DNA from: Candidatus Sulfopaludibacter sp. SbA3
GTDB lineage: Bacteria; Acidobacteriota; Terriglobia; 2-12-FULL-54-10
Direction: 5' to 3'
NCBI GenBank assembly: GCA_945865705.1
Contig: CAMBEY010000014.1
Coordinates: 1 to 22,717, forward strand
DNA length: 22,717 bases
The position numbers and the translations under genes were made by a program. Position 1 is the first letter of the stretch. The number at the start of each line of letters is the position of its first letter. Positions 1-7,878 of this stretch are shown here, piece by piece. A model generated the notes under the pieces. It did no database searches. It saw only the letters and a list, made by a program, of their open reading frames with translations, and was not told the origin of the DNA.

Positions 1-12
1 AAAATTACCAAC

Positions 13-678
13 TTATTTAATGGCCCGGCCCGCGATCTGCGGCGCCACATGAGCAAGTGGCAGGCGAAAATGCTCGATCTCCACACGCGCGAATCCGGCG
101 GCCTCAATGGCCTGCCAAGTTTCGCGGTCGGGGTGGCATCCGTTACCGATCCACATTTCGATCGGTCGCAACCATCGCTGAACCTTGCGCAATCGTGTGC
201 CCAGCGGGGCGGCAACATGCTCCAGAAACACGAACTGCCCGCCCGGCTTCAGCACCCGGCGTATTTCGTTTAACACCTGTTCCGGACTGACCACCGAGCA
301 CAAAACCAGCGTGCTGACAACTGCATCCTGGCTCGCATCTTCGACGGGCAATCGCTCCGCGTATCCATGGCGAATAACAGCCGCTACGCCGGCATCCGTG
401 ATCGCCCGCGCAAGATGGCGATCCATGTGGGCGTTGGGCTCGACGCCAATCCAGCTATTGCCGCGCGAGTAGTACCGCAGGTTCGGGCCTGTGCCCGGCC
501 CTATCTCCAGTATGTTCCCGCGCAGGCCGCCGAGCAGCGCGCGCTTGCGTTCCGCCGTGAACGCATCATATCTTGGCCCGGCGTGCGACATCAGCCAGGC
601 ATGGAACCGCGCGCCCATATCGTTCTTCATTCGCGGCGCCGCTGCATTCCCATCTGGTGACGACTCAGCAGCGCTCAT
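13..678 (-). CDS. class I SAM-dependent methyltransferase
   Basis: The 221-residue product has a Rossmann-type methyltransferase fold. The SAM-binding motif I is visible as LEIGPGTG at about residues 57-64, with an acidic residue at the end of the next strand (GVEPN, E80). A VVSTLVLCSV strand and an RRVLKPGGQFVFLEH motif follow; the latter is typical of the UbiE/Methyltransf_11 group. The overall look resembles small-molecule or phospholipid methyltransferases of the METTL7/PmtA kind, but the substrate cannot be read from the sequence. I chose the ATG at 678 because a GAGG Shine-Dalgarno sits 5 nt upstream. An in-frame ATG at 732 has no comparable site, and a longer reading would overlap the upstream gene. 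It is the last visible gene after the his operon, 76 bp behind the DUF2087 gene, so it may be co-transcribed at low level. Confidence 0.8.
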   Translation of the reverse strand: MSAAESSPDGNAAAPRMKNDMGARFHAWLMSHAGPRYDAFTAERKRALLGGLRGNILEIGPGTGPNLRYYSRGNSWIGVEPNAHMDRHLARAITDAGVAAVIRHGYAERLPVEDASQDAVVSTLVLCSVVSPEQVLNEIRRVLKPGGQFVFLEHVAAPLGTRLRKVQRWLRPIEMWIGNGCHPDRETWQAIEAAGFARVEIEHFRLPLAHVAPQIAGRAIK

Positions 679-754
679 GATTGCCTCACCCACATCCCAT
701 CGCTCAAGGTGTCCTTCTGTTTGAGGCGTCATATTGCTCAAGGCGTCGCGTTGC

Positions 755-1177
755 TCAAGGCTGCTTATTGCGAAACGCTTCGCGCTTGGCGGCAGCCTCA
801 AGAATGGCGTCGTTTACCACTGCGGACGGGTCGATGGAGCTAATCTCCGGGGCGAACAGCACGGCATTCGCCTCCGCGATCAACTCATACATCCGGCCAT
901 CCGCCGAGCGGCTCAGATATTTCTCGTCGATCAAATTGCGACGCAGTGCAGCGTGATCCACCTGCATCGTATTTCCCACCGCACCGCTCCATGCTGTAAG
1001 CGCTGTCTTCAAGTCCAGCTCGGAGTACACACGACCCGGCTCCAGCGTCAGGGCGATAGACTTCAAGACTATCGAGCGGTCGCGCGGCTTGCGCGGCAGA
1101 TCGCTCGACCGTCCCGTGGTGCACAATTGCGCCAGGCGCTTGCGAAATTCATCGGCGGTGATACTCTCGTCCGGCAT
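755..1177 (-). CDS. DUF2087 domain protein
   Basis: This 140-residue protein carries a DUF2087-like segment at about residues 30-100. It shows a basic start (PRKPRDRSIVLKSIA), the pattern LEPGRVYSELDLKTAL, then DHAALRRNLIDEKYLSRSADGRMYEL. That is the winged-helix-like core known from small DUF2087 proteins, which are sometimes fused or adjacent to ArsR-type regulators. The family's biochemical role is unknown, although nucleic-acid binding is plausible from the wHTH-like pattern. A GAGGAG Shine-Dalgarno lies 9 nt before the ATG. The gene starts only 34 bp after the hisF stop and is read in the same direction, so it is very likely in the his transcript. There are no membrane segments or signal peptide. 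Confidence 0.75.
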   Translation of the reverse strand: MPDESITADEFRKRLAQLCTTGRSSDLPRKPRDRSIVLKSIALTLEPGRVYSELDLKTALTAWSGAVGNTMQVDHAALRRNLIDEKYLSRSADGRMYELIAEANAVLFAPEISSIDPSAVVNDAILEAAAKREAFRNKQP

Positions 1178-1211
1178 TGCTGAAAACTCCTCGGTTAATT
1201 GGTCTAGGAAA

Positions 1212-1997
1212 CTACAATCGCACGGGAATTCCGCGCGACTTCAGATGATTCTTGAGATCGCTGACGCGAACCTTGCCATAGTGGAAGATCGACGCGGCTA
1301 ACGCGGCGTCGGCCTCGCCGCGCGATAGCACGTCGGCAAAATGCTCCGCTGATCCCGCTCCGCCCGAGGCAATCACCGGAATCCTAACAGCGCGGGAAAC
1401 GGCGCTCGTTAATTCGCAGTCAAAACCCGCTTCCGTGCCGTCGCAATCCATGGAAGTCAGCAGTATCTCTCCAGCGCCCAACTGTTCGCCCTGAGCGGCC
1501 CACTCGATCGCAGATAACTCCACGGGCCTGCGACCTCCGTAGGTGAATACGCGCCAGCCGCTGGTACTCGATTGCAGCTCCACGGGCCGCTCACACTCGC
1601 GGCGAGCGTCAATGGCTAATATCACCGCTTGCGCACCGAACTCCTCGGACAACTCGGTGATCAGCGCGGGCCGCTCCACGGCGGCGGTATTTACTGACAC
1701 CTTATCCGCTCCCGAAGTGAGAATGGCACGCGCGTCCGCTACCGACCGAATCCCACCACCCACGGATAGCGGAATAAAAACTTTCTGCGCGGTGCGGGCA
1801 ACGGTCTCGGCAATCAACTTGCGGCGCTCATGCGAGGCGGTAATGTCGAGGAAGACAACTTCATCCACGCCTTCGAGATTATAGGCCGAGGCCAATTCAG
1901 CAGGATCGCCCGCGTCGCGCAGCTCAAGAAAATTGATACCCTTCACGACGCGGCCATCCTTCACGTCCAGACACGCAATCACTCGTTTAGCCAGCAT
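1212..1997 (-). CDS. hisF: imidazole glycerol phosphate synthase, cyclase subunit HisF
   Basis: HisF is the (beta/alpha)8-barrel subunit that uses ammonia from HisH to convert PRFAR to imidazole glycerol phosphate and AICAR. The product is 261 residues, a normal family length. The two catalytic aspartates are present: D11 in ACLDVKDG and D130 in LAIDARR. The phosphate-binding glycine loops (SVGGG at about 79-83, ASGGAGS near 227-233) are also clear. I chose the ATG at 1997 because residues from MLAKRVIACLD match the family N-terminus and an AGAGG site lies 5 nt upstream. A longer in-frame reading from 2036 would add 13 non-family residues. It overlaps the end of hisH by 11 bp, which fits translational coupling of the two subunits. 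In many bacteria hisA lies between hisH and hisF; here it does not. Confidence 0.96.
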   Translation of the reverse strand: MLAKRVIACLDVKDGRVVKGINFLELRDAGDPAELASAYNLEGVDEVVFLDITASHERRKLIAETVARTAQKVFIPLSVGGGIRSVADARAILTSGADKVSVNTAAVERPALITELSEEFGAQAVILAIDARRECERPVELQSSTSGWRVFTYGGRRPVELSAIEWAAQGEQLGAGEILLTSMDCDGTEAGFDCELTSAVSRAVRIPVIASGGAGSAEHFADVLSRGEADAALAASIFHYGKVRVSDLKNHLKSRGIPVRL

Positions 1998-2670
1998 GTA
2001 AACCTCTTGCGCTGACCGCCCCGGACAATTGCGCACACAGCTCGGCGAAATTGCTCACTACGTGCAACCCCAGGTTGCCGGACTTTTCCGGATGAAACTG
2101 TGTGCCAAATACGTTGCCGGATTCAAGCGCGGCAATGAACTCGCCGCCGTAGTCGGCTACCGCCGCGGCCAGCGGCTGCCCAACGGCGGGAGAGGAGGAA
2201 GCGAGCTCCTGCGGCAAGTAATAGGAGTGCGCAAAGTAAACGAAGGGCTGAGGAGTCATACCGGCAAAGAGTCGACTGGTTGGAGCGAGGTGCAGCTGAT
2301 TCCACCCCATGTGCGGAACTTTGAGTCCGGCGGGCATGTTCTCTGGAAATCGCCGAACCGAGCCGGAGAAGATGCCGAGGCCCGCGTATTCGGGCGCTTC
2401 GTCGCTGCCCTCGAATAGCGCGTGCATGCCCAGGCAGATTCCCAGGTACGGAATCCCCGCGCGTATGCGGTCGCGCAGCACACCGATGACCGCCATCTGA
2501 TCGAGTGAGCGCATCATCTGCCCAAAGTGGCCTACGCCGGGGAGAAGGATGGCCGAGGCTGCGGCAACATCCGCGGCGGAAGAAGTCACGCGGTGCGGCA
2601 CGCTCAGAAATTTCAGCGTGTTCTCCACCGAACGCAGATTGCCCGCGCCGTAATCAATCACCGTAATCAT
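1987..2670 (-). CDS. hisH: imidazole glycerol phosphate synthase, glutaminase subunit HisH
   Basis: HisH is the class I glutamine amidotransferase subunit that feeds ammonia to HisF. The sequence begins MITVIDYGAGNLRSV, the standard start. It has an oxyanion-side LLPGVGHFG motif at about 42-50, the nucleophile C79 in YLGICLGMHALFEGS, and the catalytic pair H193 and E195 in GTQFHPEKS. At 227 residues it is slightly longer than the usual 200 or so. The extra length is a variable loop near 155-172 and a C-terminal tail. AGGGAA precedes the ATG as a ribosome-binding site. The gene sits 52 bp after hisB and overlaps hisF by 11 bp. Confidence 0.96.
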   Translation of the reverse strand: MITVIDYGAGNLRSVENTLKFLSVPHRVTSSAADVAAASAILLPGVGHFGQMMRSLDQMAVIGVLRDRIRAGIPYLGICLGMHALFEGSDEAPEYAGLGIFSGSVRRFPENMPAGLKVPHMGWNQLHLAPTSRLFAGMTPQPFVYFAHSYYLPQELASSSPAVGQPLAAAVADYGGEFIAALESGNVFGTQFHPEKSGNLGLHVVSNFAELCAQLSGAVSARGLHAG

Positions 2671-2722
2671 GCGTGTTCCCTGCCCTGCGATTTCCTTCTA
2701 CAGCAGACACTAGAGCAAACCC

Positions 2723-3388
2723 CTAAAGCAAACCCTTGGTGCTGGGCATCTCGGATTTCAGGCGCTCGTCCATGGACGCCGCCATCTTCAGCGCGCGCGC
2801 AAACGTCTTAAAGATGGCCTCCACCGCATGGTGCGTGGAACGCGCACCGAGCAACTTCAGATGCACATTGGCGCGCGCCTGATTGGCAAAACCGCCAAAA
2901 AAATCTTCCACCAGCTCGGTCTGCAAATCGCCGACAACGCGCTGGGGGAACTTCGCGTTGAAGCCCAGGTACGGTCGCCCGGAAAGATCCACGGCAGCCA
3001 CAGCCAGAGCCTCGTCCAGCGGCATGATGAAGTAACCGGCTCGATTGATGCCGCGCTTGTCGCCCAGCGCCTCGCGCACGCACTCGCCCAGCACAATGCC
3101 GACGTCTTCCACGGTATGGTGCTGATCAATGTCCAGATCACCCGTGGCCTGCAAATCAAGATCGAAGCCGCCGTGGCGGGCAAACAGCTCCAACATGTGG
3201 TCAAAGAACCGGATGCCGGTGGAGATTTGGTAGCGGCCCTTTCCTTCAATAGTCAAATGAGCGCGAATCTGAGTTTCGGTGGTGTTGCGCTCGATCATCG
3301 CGTCGCGCAGCTTACCGCTTCGTTGCTTAATGACGCGCGAACCGATGGCGGCGGATTTAGTTTTGGCTGGTCTTTTTACAAGACTCAT
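2723..3388 (-). CDS. hisB: imidazoleglycerol-phosphate dehydratase HisB (monofunctional)
   Basis: HisB converts imidazole glycerol phosphate to imidazole acetol phosphate with manganese bound by His/Glu clusters. The duplicated metal-binding pattern is visible: FFDHMLELFARHGGFDL, then DIDQHHTVEDVGIVLG in the first half, and GARSTHHAVEAIFKTFARAL in the second half. The product is 221 residues and contains only the dehydratase. There is no HAD phosphatase domain as in the enterobacterial bifunctional HisB, so a separate histidinol-phosphate phosphatase is needed. The ATG overlaps the stop of the upstream HAD gene as ATGA, which I take as the start. About 30 basic N-terminal residues precede the conserved core, and an alternative start is the Met at residue 31 (MIERNTTET). 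Confidence 0.95.
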   Translation of the reverse strand: MSLVKRPAKTKSAAIGSRVIKQRSGKLRDAMIERNTTETQIRAHLTIEGKGRYQISTGIRFFDHMLELFARHGGFDLDLQATGDLDIDQHHTVEDVGIVLGECVREALGDKRGINRAGYFIMPLDEALAVAAVDLSGRPYLGFNAKFPQRVVGDLQTELVEDFFGGFANQARANVHLKLLGARSTHHAVEAIFKTFARALKMAASMDERLKSEMPSTKGLL

Positions 3389-4065
3389 GGCAGCACACGC
3401 TCCAGTTCATTGATGTCGGAAATTACGGCGCGAGCGCCCTGGTCGCGGAACCATTGTCCCAGTTCTTCGCTTAGTCCGTTGCCGGATTTCACGACACCGA
3501 TGAACGGAACCTCGGCAGCCTGCGCGGCGCGGAAGTCATCCATCACGTCGCCGACATAAAACACCTCGGCAGGAGAGACTTCTTTCATGATCTTGAAGAT
3601 ACCCTCCGGGTCGGGCTTCTCGCGCGACACTTCCGCCATGCCGATCAATGGCTCGAAGCGCATGGTGGGAGCAAACTTGGAGAGTGTAAACTTCGCCTCC
3701 CAGCTCTCACGCCCCGTGAACAGGGCAAAGCGAAACTTTTCCGCAAGACGCTCCAGCAGTCCCACCCGTGGCAGCCAGCGCTCGCGCGAGATCATGCCCG
3801 AGCAGTTTTCACCAAGGTAAAACTTTTGAAAAATGGCGATCACTTCGTCGCGCCCAATGCTGCTGCCGTGCTCGCGCGCGATTTCCAGAGTCAGGTCCCA
3901 GTCGTTGTTGGAGTTGCCACGATTCTTGTATCGCTGAATGTCCGCCTGCGTAATCTCCGCGCCGCAGATCTCTTTCACGGAAGTGATGATCGATGCACGG
4001 TAGGAATCGGTCACGTCCACCAACACGCCATCCATATCGAATATCAACAAACGTCCGCTACTCAT
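3385..4065 (-). CDS. HAD-superfamily phosphatase, probable histidinol-phosphate phosphatase
   Basis: This 226-residue protein has all four HAD motifs. The nucleophile pair is D10/D12 in LLIFDMDGVLVD, T117 lies in FALFTGRES, K150 in SREKPDPEG, and the acidic motif is VGDVMDD (D173, D176/D177). The helical cap between motifs I and II places it in subfamily IA. The MDGVLVDVTDSYR start resembles the small HAD-IA group (TIGR01548-like) known from cyanobacteria and some archaea. Its gene overlaps hisC and hisB by ATGA at both ends, so it is locked inside the his operon. HisB here lacks a phosphatase domain and no other candidate is present. The best inference is therefore that it removes phosphate from histidinol phosphate. 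That substrate is inferred from context; other small phosphates are possible. Confidence 0.8.
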   Translation of the reverse strand: MSSGRLLIFDMDGVLVDVTDSYRASIITSVKEICGAEITQADIQRYKNRGNSNNDWDLTLEIAREHGSSIGRDEVIAIFQKFYLGENCSGMISRERWLPRVGLLERLAEKFRFALFTGRESWEAKFTLSKFAPTMRFEPLIGMAEVSREKPDPEGIFKIMKEVSPAEVFYVGDVMDDFRAAQAAEVPFIGVVKSGNGLSEELGQWFRDQGARAVISDINELERVLP

Positions 4066-5171
4066 TTCGCGCCGCCTTCAGAGACGAGCCGGCGAACAGC
4101 GCGGCGCAACTCGCGAATCAACGTGCGCGTCTGCTTGAGCGTGCCGACAGTGAAGCGCACGTTGCCAGAGATTTCGTAATCGCGGTCGCGGACCAGGATG
4201 CCGCGTTCCGCCAGCAGGTCGCGAATGGCGCGATGCTGCTCGCCAAAATCGATCAGCACGAAGTTCGCGTCGCTTGATCCATAACTCAGCCCAAGCCGCT
4301 TCAACTCGTCGCAGAGCAGCTTGCGCGAGGCGAACATCTCGGCCACGTACTTCTTCACATAGCCGGGGTCCTTGATCGCTTCGAGCGCGGCGATTACCGC
4401 CACAGCATTCACGCTGTATGGCGACTGCCCCTTGCGGACGGCGGCGATATTCTCCGCTTGCGAGAACAAACATCCCACCCGCAGCGCAGCGAGCCCGAAG
4501 GCCTTCGAGAAAGTCCGCGAGACGAACAGGTTCGGAAACTTGCCGAGCCAGCCGATGGCGGTCTGTCCAAAAAACTCGAAGTAGGCTTCATCCACCAACA
4601 CGGCAGCCTGCGGCGCGGCGCGCAGGATGGCGCGCAGTTGCTCGGGAGATGCCGAGGTGCCAGTGGGATTATTGGGATTGGCGATCAGCACGGCGCGCGT
4701 GCGGCGTCCGGCGGGAGTCCCGAGATGCTTCACGATGGCGTACGCAGGAAAACTCAGGTCAGGACGGAAATCGATCTCATCAACAATGCCGCCCATGATT
4801 TGCGCGTAGAAGCGGTACATGGCGTAGCTGGGGCGCAGGATCAGCACGCGGTCGCCGGGATCGACGAAGGTGTTGATGATGAGTTGAATCGCTTCATCAG
4901 TGCCGTTGGTCAGTGTGAGTTCATCGGCGCGAACGCGAAAGAAACGCGCGAGCGAAGGCACGGCTTCTTCATATTCCGGATATGCGGCAAGTGCGGCTGG
5001 AGTGAGTTTCTTCAGCCGCGCGGTCACGCGAGGGGAGCAACCCACGGTGTTCTCGTTGAAGTCGAGCCGCATCTTGCCGCTGCGCCCGCTGGACGGCGGG
5101 TGATAGGGCGTCATGCGGGCAATGGCGCGGCGGGGCTTCAACAATGAGGTGGCACTTTTCTTCACTGGCAT
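4062..5171 (-). CDS. hisC: histidinol-phosphate aminotransferase HisC
   Basis: HisC is a fold-type I PLP aminotransferase that makes histidinol phosphate from imidazole acetol phosphate and glutamate. Landmarks are LDFNEN (about 36-41), LTNGTDEAI (87-95), NPNNPTG (165-171), DEAYFEF (194-200), the Schiff-base lysine K223 in SRTFSKAFGLA, and R231 after it. At 369 residues the length is normal. The first 20 residues are basic and not conserved; the Met at residue 20 is an alternative start. The gene begins 8 bp after hisD ends and its stop overlaps the HAD gene start (ATGA). A GGAAG stretch lies upstream of the ATG at an unusually long distance, so coupling to hisD may help initiation. Confidence 0.95.
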   Translation of the reverse strand: MPVKKSATSLLKPRRAIARMTPYHPPSSGRSGKMRLDFNENTVGCSPRVTARLKKLTPAALAAYPEYEEAVPSLARFFRVRADELTLTNGTDEAIQLIINTFVDPGDRVLILRPSYAMYRFYAQIMGGIVDEIDFRPDLSFPAYAIVKHLGTPAGRRTRAVLIANPNNPTGTSASPEQLRAILRAAPQAAVLVDEAYFEFFGQTAIGWLGKFPNLFVSRTFSKAFGLAALRVGCLFSQAENIAAVRKGQSPYSVNAVAVIAALEAIKDPGYVKKYVAEMFASRKLLCDELKRLGLSYGSSDANFVLIDFGEQHRAIRDLLAERGILVRDRDYEISGNVRFTVGTLKQTRTLIRELRRAVRRLVSEGGAK

Positions 5172-5179
5172 GATGGCAA

Positions 5180-6481
5180 CTATTTCTTCCTTGTTATAGA
5201 ACTTGTCTTCATACGGATTTCCACGGAGCGCGCGTGAGCCTCCAACCCTTCGGCGCGGGCGATGGTGGTGATAGTCGGAGTAATGCGCTTGAGGCCCGCA
5301 CGATCGAGCTGCTGGACGGTGACGACCTTCAAGTAGTCGAGCACGGAAAGCCCGCCACGCAGACGCGCCATGCCGCTGGTGGGCAAAACGTGATTCGGCC
5401 CCGACGCGTAATCGCCCGCCGCTTCCGGACTGAATGGCCCGACAAAAATGCTGCCTGCGTTCTGAATCTTATCGAGCGGGAAGTTGCGTGGCACGCATAG
5501 ATGTTCCGGCGCGAAACGGTTCGATAACTCGATGGCTTCGCCACGATTTTTAACGATGATGATCGCGCCATTTGCCTGGAGAGACGCGGCGGCAGGCGAC
5601 TCGCTGGGGAGCGTTTTCAATTGAGCCGCAAGTGCATTGAGCAGGCGGCCGGCCAGCGGACGAGAGTCGGCCAGCACGATGGCGGCGGCGTCGACGTCAT
5701 GCTCGGCCTGCGCCAACATGTCCGCCGCGATAAACTCCGCCGGGAAGGACTTGCCCTCGGCGATGATAAGCACTTCGGTGGGTCCAGCCACAAAATCAAT
5801 GGAGACATCGCGCGAAACCAGCCGCTTGGCGGCGGTAACATACGCACTGCCGGGGCCGACGACCTTGGCTACCGGCGCGATGGTTTTTGTTCCGTAGGCG
5901 AGCGCCGCAATCGCTTGCGCGCCGCCGACGGTATAGATTTCGTTGATGCCCAACTCGTGCGCTACCGCGAGAATCTCCGGCACGGGGCGCGACGTGCAGA
6001 TTACGATGCGCTTCACTCCGGCCACCTGCGCGGGGATAGCTGTCATCAGCAGCGTTGAAGGTAGGGGGTATCGACCGGCGGGAATGTAACAGCCGACGCT
6101 GTCGAGCGGGCGAATCAGTTGCCCGGCGCGGATGCCTGACGCCAGCGGCTTGCGCCATTCGGCGGGCATCTGCATCTCGGCAAACTTACGGATGTTGCGC
6201 GCCGCCTGCTTCACGGCGGTGCGGAATGCCGGCGAGACGCTACGTGCCGCGGCAGCGAGGGCTATTTCCCTGACGATGAAGCCCGCGGCCGTTTTGCCCT
6301 GGTAGCGATCCCACTGACGCGCGTAGCGCACCAGCGCGGCGTCGCCAGCGCGACGGACGGCCTCGATCACCGGCTGCACCGTGCGCTCGGCATCCTCAAG
6401 GCGCACGGCGCGGCGCGCGAAGACGCGGTCCACGGCACGAGTGTCGCTGCTATCGATGATGCGGATTAAGTTGGTTGCCAT
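5180..6481 (-). CDS. hisD: histidinol dehydrogenase HisD
   Basis: HisD carries out the last two NAD-dependent oxidations from histidinol to histidine, using zinc. The 433-residue protein is of normal length. It shows GCYIPAGRYPLPST (130-143), the NAD-loop region KVVGPGSAYVTAAKR (206-220), FVAGPTEVLIIAE (230-242), the zinc ligands Q258 and H261 in QAEHDVD, D357 in AGDYASGPNH, and the catalytic E326/H327 in FAPEHLCV. These positions are very close to the E. coli enzyme numbering. I see no strong Shine-Dalgarno before the ATG. The 49-bp gap to hisG is mostly filled by a palindromic repeat (6497-6529), so translation here may depend on RNA structure. Co-transcription with hisG is likely. Confidence 0.96.
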   Translation of the reverse strand: MATNLIRIIDSSDTRAVDRVFARRAVRLEDAERTVQPVIEAVRRAGDAALVRYARQWDRYQGKTAAGFIVREIALAAAARSVSPAFRTAVKQAARNIRKFAEMQMPAEWRKPLASGIRAGQLIRPLDSVGCYIPAGRYPLPSTLLMTAIPAQVAGVKRIVICTSRPVPEILAVAHELGINEIYTVGGAQAIAALAYGTKTIAPVAKVVGPGSAYVTAAKRLVSRDVSIDFVAGPTEVLIIAEGKSFPAEFIAADMLAQAEHDVDAAAIVLADSRPLAGRLLNALAAQLKTLPSESPAAASLQANGAIIIVKNRGEAIELSNRFAPEHLCVPRNFPLDKIQNAGSIFVGPFSPEAAGDYASGPNHVLPTSGMARLRGGLSVLDYLKVVTVQQLDRAGLKRITPTITTIARAEGLEAHARSVEIRMKTSSITRKK

Positions 6482-6496
6482 AGTTGGAATTCAGAT

Positions 6497-6529
6497 CCCA
6501 CGGTGAGAAAATCGCTGACCGTGGCTACC
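6497..6529 (-). repeat. palindromic dispersed repeat, copy 1 (hisG-hisD gap)
   Basis: This is a 33-bp element whose arms CCACGGTGAG and CTGACCGTGG form a 9/10 bp stem with a 7-nt loop. Copies at 18751-18783 (reverse orientation) and 18842-18874 match it at 30/33 and 29/33 positions. Read on the hisG strand it starts GGTAGCCACGG one base after the hisG stop codon. There is no T-run, so it is not a canonical terminator. It may act as a 3'-end stabiliser or processing point inside the his mRNA. Confidence 0.85.
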
Positions 6530-6530
6530 A

Positions 6531-7403
6531 CTACATGACGATTTTGTTTAGCGGGTACTCGACGATTCCTTGCGCGCCAGCACCCTTCAGGCGCGGGATG
6601 ATCACGCGCACCAATTTTTCTTCGAGAATCGTATTGACCGCGATCCAACCGGTTTCGCTGAGCTGCGAGATGGTCGGCTGTTTCAGCGCGGGCAGTACGG
6701 CAAGTACGGCCTTGAGATTATCTTGATGCACGTTTAGCATCAAGCCGACACGTCCGTGCGCCAGCATCGCACCTTCCAGCAACATCTTGATGTTGGCGAG
6801 TTTCTCCTGCTTCCAAGCGTCCTGCCATGATTGCTTATTGGCAATCAACACGGTGTTCGACTCGAGCACGGTGTCGATGATCTTCAGCTTGTTGGCACGC
6901 AACGACGAGCCGGTCTCGGTTACCTCCACGATGGCATCGGCCAGCAGCGGCGGCTTCACTTCGGTCGCGCCCCAGGAAAACTCCACCTTCGCAGTTACAC
7001 CGTGTCGCGCGAGATATTTCTCAGTGGCCTTCACCAGTTCGGTGGCCACGATCTTGCCTTGCAGGTCCTTGGGGCCGCTAATGTCGGAGCTCTCAGGCAC
7101 GGCCAGCACCCAGCGGACTTTGCCAAAGCTGGCCTTCGAGTAAACCAGATTGGTCACTTCGACGATGTCGGCTTCATTCTCGATGACCCAGTCGTGGCCG
7201 GTGAGACCGGCGTCAAGCACGCCGTCTTCCACATAGCGGGCCATTTCTTGCGCGCGAATCAGCACGCACTCGATCTCGTCGTCGTCGATATTCGGATAGT
7301 AGGAACGCGAGCCCACGGTGATCTTGAAGCCGGCGCGAGCGAACAACTCGATGGTGGCGTCCTGCAAACTTCCCTTGGGGATACCCAGCTTGAGCTTGCT
7401 CAT
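6531..7403 (-). CDS. hisG: ATP phosphoribosyltransferase HisG, long form
   Basis: HisG catalyses the first and feedback-controlled step, joining ATP and PRPP to phosphoribosyl-ATP. The 290-residue length and the C-terminal segment (about 215-290, including LVRVIIPRLKGAGAQGIVEYPLNKIV) mark the long form with a regulatory ACT-like domain. No HisZ partner should therefore be needed. The N-terminus KLGIPKGSLQDATIELFARAGF and the PRPP-binding stretch with DAIVEVTETGSSLRAN (about 155-170) are typical. The ATG directly abuts the hisI stop (TAAATG). A strong AAGGAGG Shine-Dalgarno lies inside the end of hisI, so the two are tightly coupled. A palindromic repeat starts just after its TAG stop. Confidence 0.96.
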   Translation of the reverse strand: MSKLKLGIPKGSLQDATIELFARAGFKITVGSRSYYPNIDDDEIECVLIRAQEMARYVEDGVLDAGLTGHDWVIENEADIVEVTNLVYSKASFGKVRWVLAVPESSDISGPKDLQGKIVATELVKATEKYLARHGVTAKVEFSWGATEVKPPLLADAIVEVTETGSSLRANKLKIIDTVLESNTVLIANKQSWQDAWKQEKLANIKMLLEGAMLAHGRVGLMLNVHQDNLKAVLAVLPALKQPTISQLSETGWIAVNTILEEKLVRVIIPRLKGAGAQGIVEYPLNKIVM

Positions 7404-7802
7404 TTACTTGGCCTCCTTGGCCGGATATACGGCCTTGGGATCAAACGTCTGCGGCTCGACTTCCACGAGTTTCCCGCCTTCAACGCGGCGGAAGAAGCAC
7501 GACCAGTAGCCTTCGTGGCAGGTGCCGGGGCCGAGCTGATCGGCGATACAGACTACCGAATCCAGGTCGCAGTCCACCAGCAGCTCGCGCAGCTTCAGCA
7601 CATGGCCGGAGCTTTCGCCCTTGGTCCACAGCTTGTTTTGCGAACGACTGAAGAAGGTTACGTTGCCCGTGGCGACAGTCTTGTCGAACGCCTCCTGAGT
7701 CATGAAGCCGAGCATCAGTATCTTGCCCGTGCCGTGCTCCTGCACCACGGCGGGGATCATGCCGCCGGTCTTATTGAAATCCAACTGAAATTCCGTGCTC
7801 AT
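7404..7802 (-). CDS. hisI: phosphoribosyl-AMP cyclohydrolase HisI
   Basis: HisI opens the adenine ring of phosphoribosyl-AMP. The 132-residue product has the substrate motif SRSQNKLWTKGESSGH (about 52-67). Magnesium-site aspartates are D77, D79 and D81 in VDCDLDSV. Zinc-ligand cysteines are C78, C95 and C102 in DCD, GTCHEG and WSCFF. It is the cyclohydrolase alone, without the C-terminal HisE pyrophosphatase found fused in many bacteria. I chose the ATG at 7802 because AGGTGAG lies about 8 nt upstream and the family sequence begins there. A longer in-frame reading would need a TTG inside the attenuator. It is the first structural gene after the histidine attenuator, unlike the usual order where hisI is near the end. 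Confidence 0.94.
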   Translation of the reverse strand: MSTEFQLDFNKTGGMIPAVVQEHGTGKILMLGFMTQEAFDKTVATGNVTFFSRSQNKLWTKGESSGHVLKLRELLVDCDLDSVVCIADQLGPGTCHEGYWSCFFRRVEGGKLVEVEPQTFDPKAVYPAKEAK

Positions 7803-7878
7803 TTCTTCGCTCACCTTTCGTGTTGTGATGCGATCCGCCAGCTCGCTCCCTTTTGCATCACCGGCGGAAAATGGCCAC

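Noticed and set aside
730..760. Direct repeats of TTGCTCAAGG near 733 and 750
   Set aside because: They are short, only two clear copies, and lie in the leader of the methyltransferase gene; chance or local duplication is enough.
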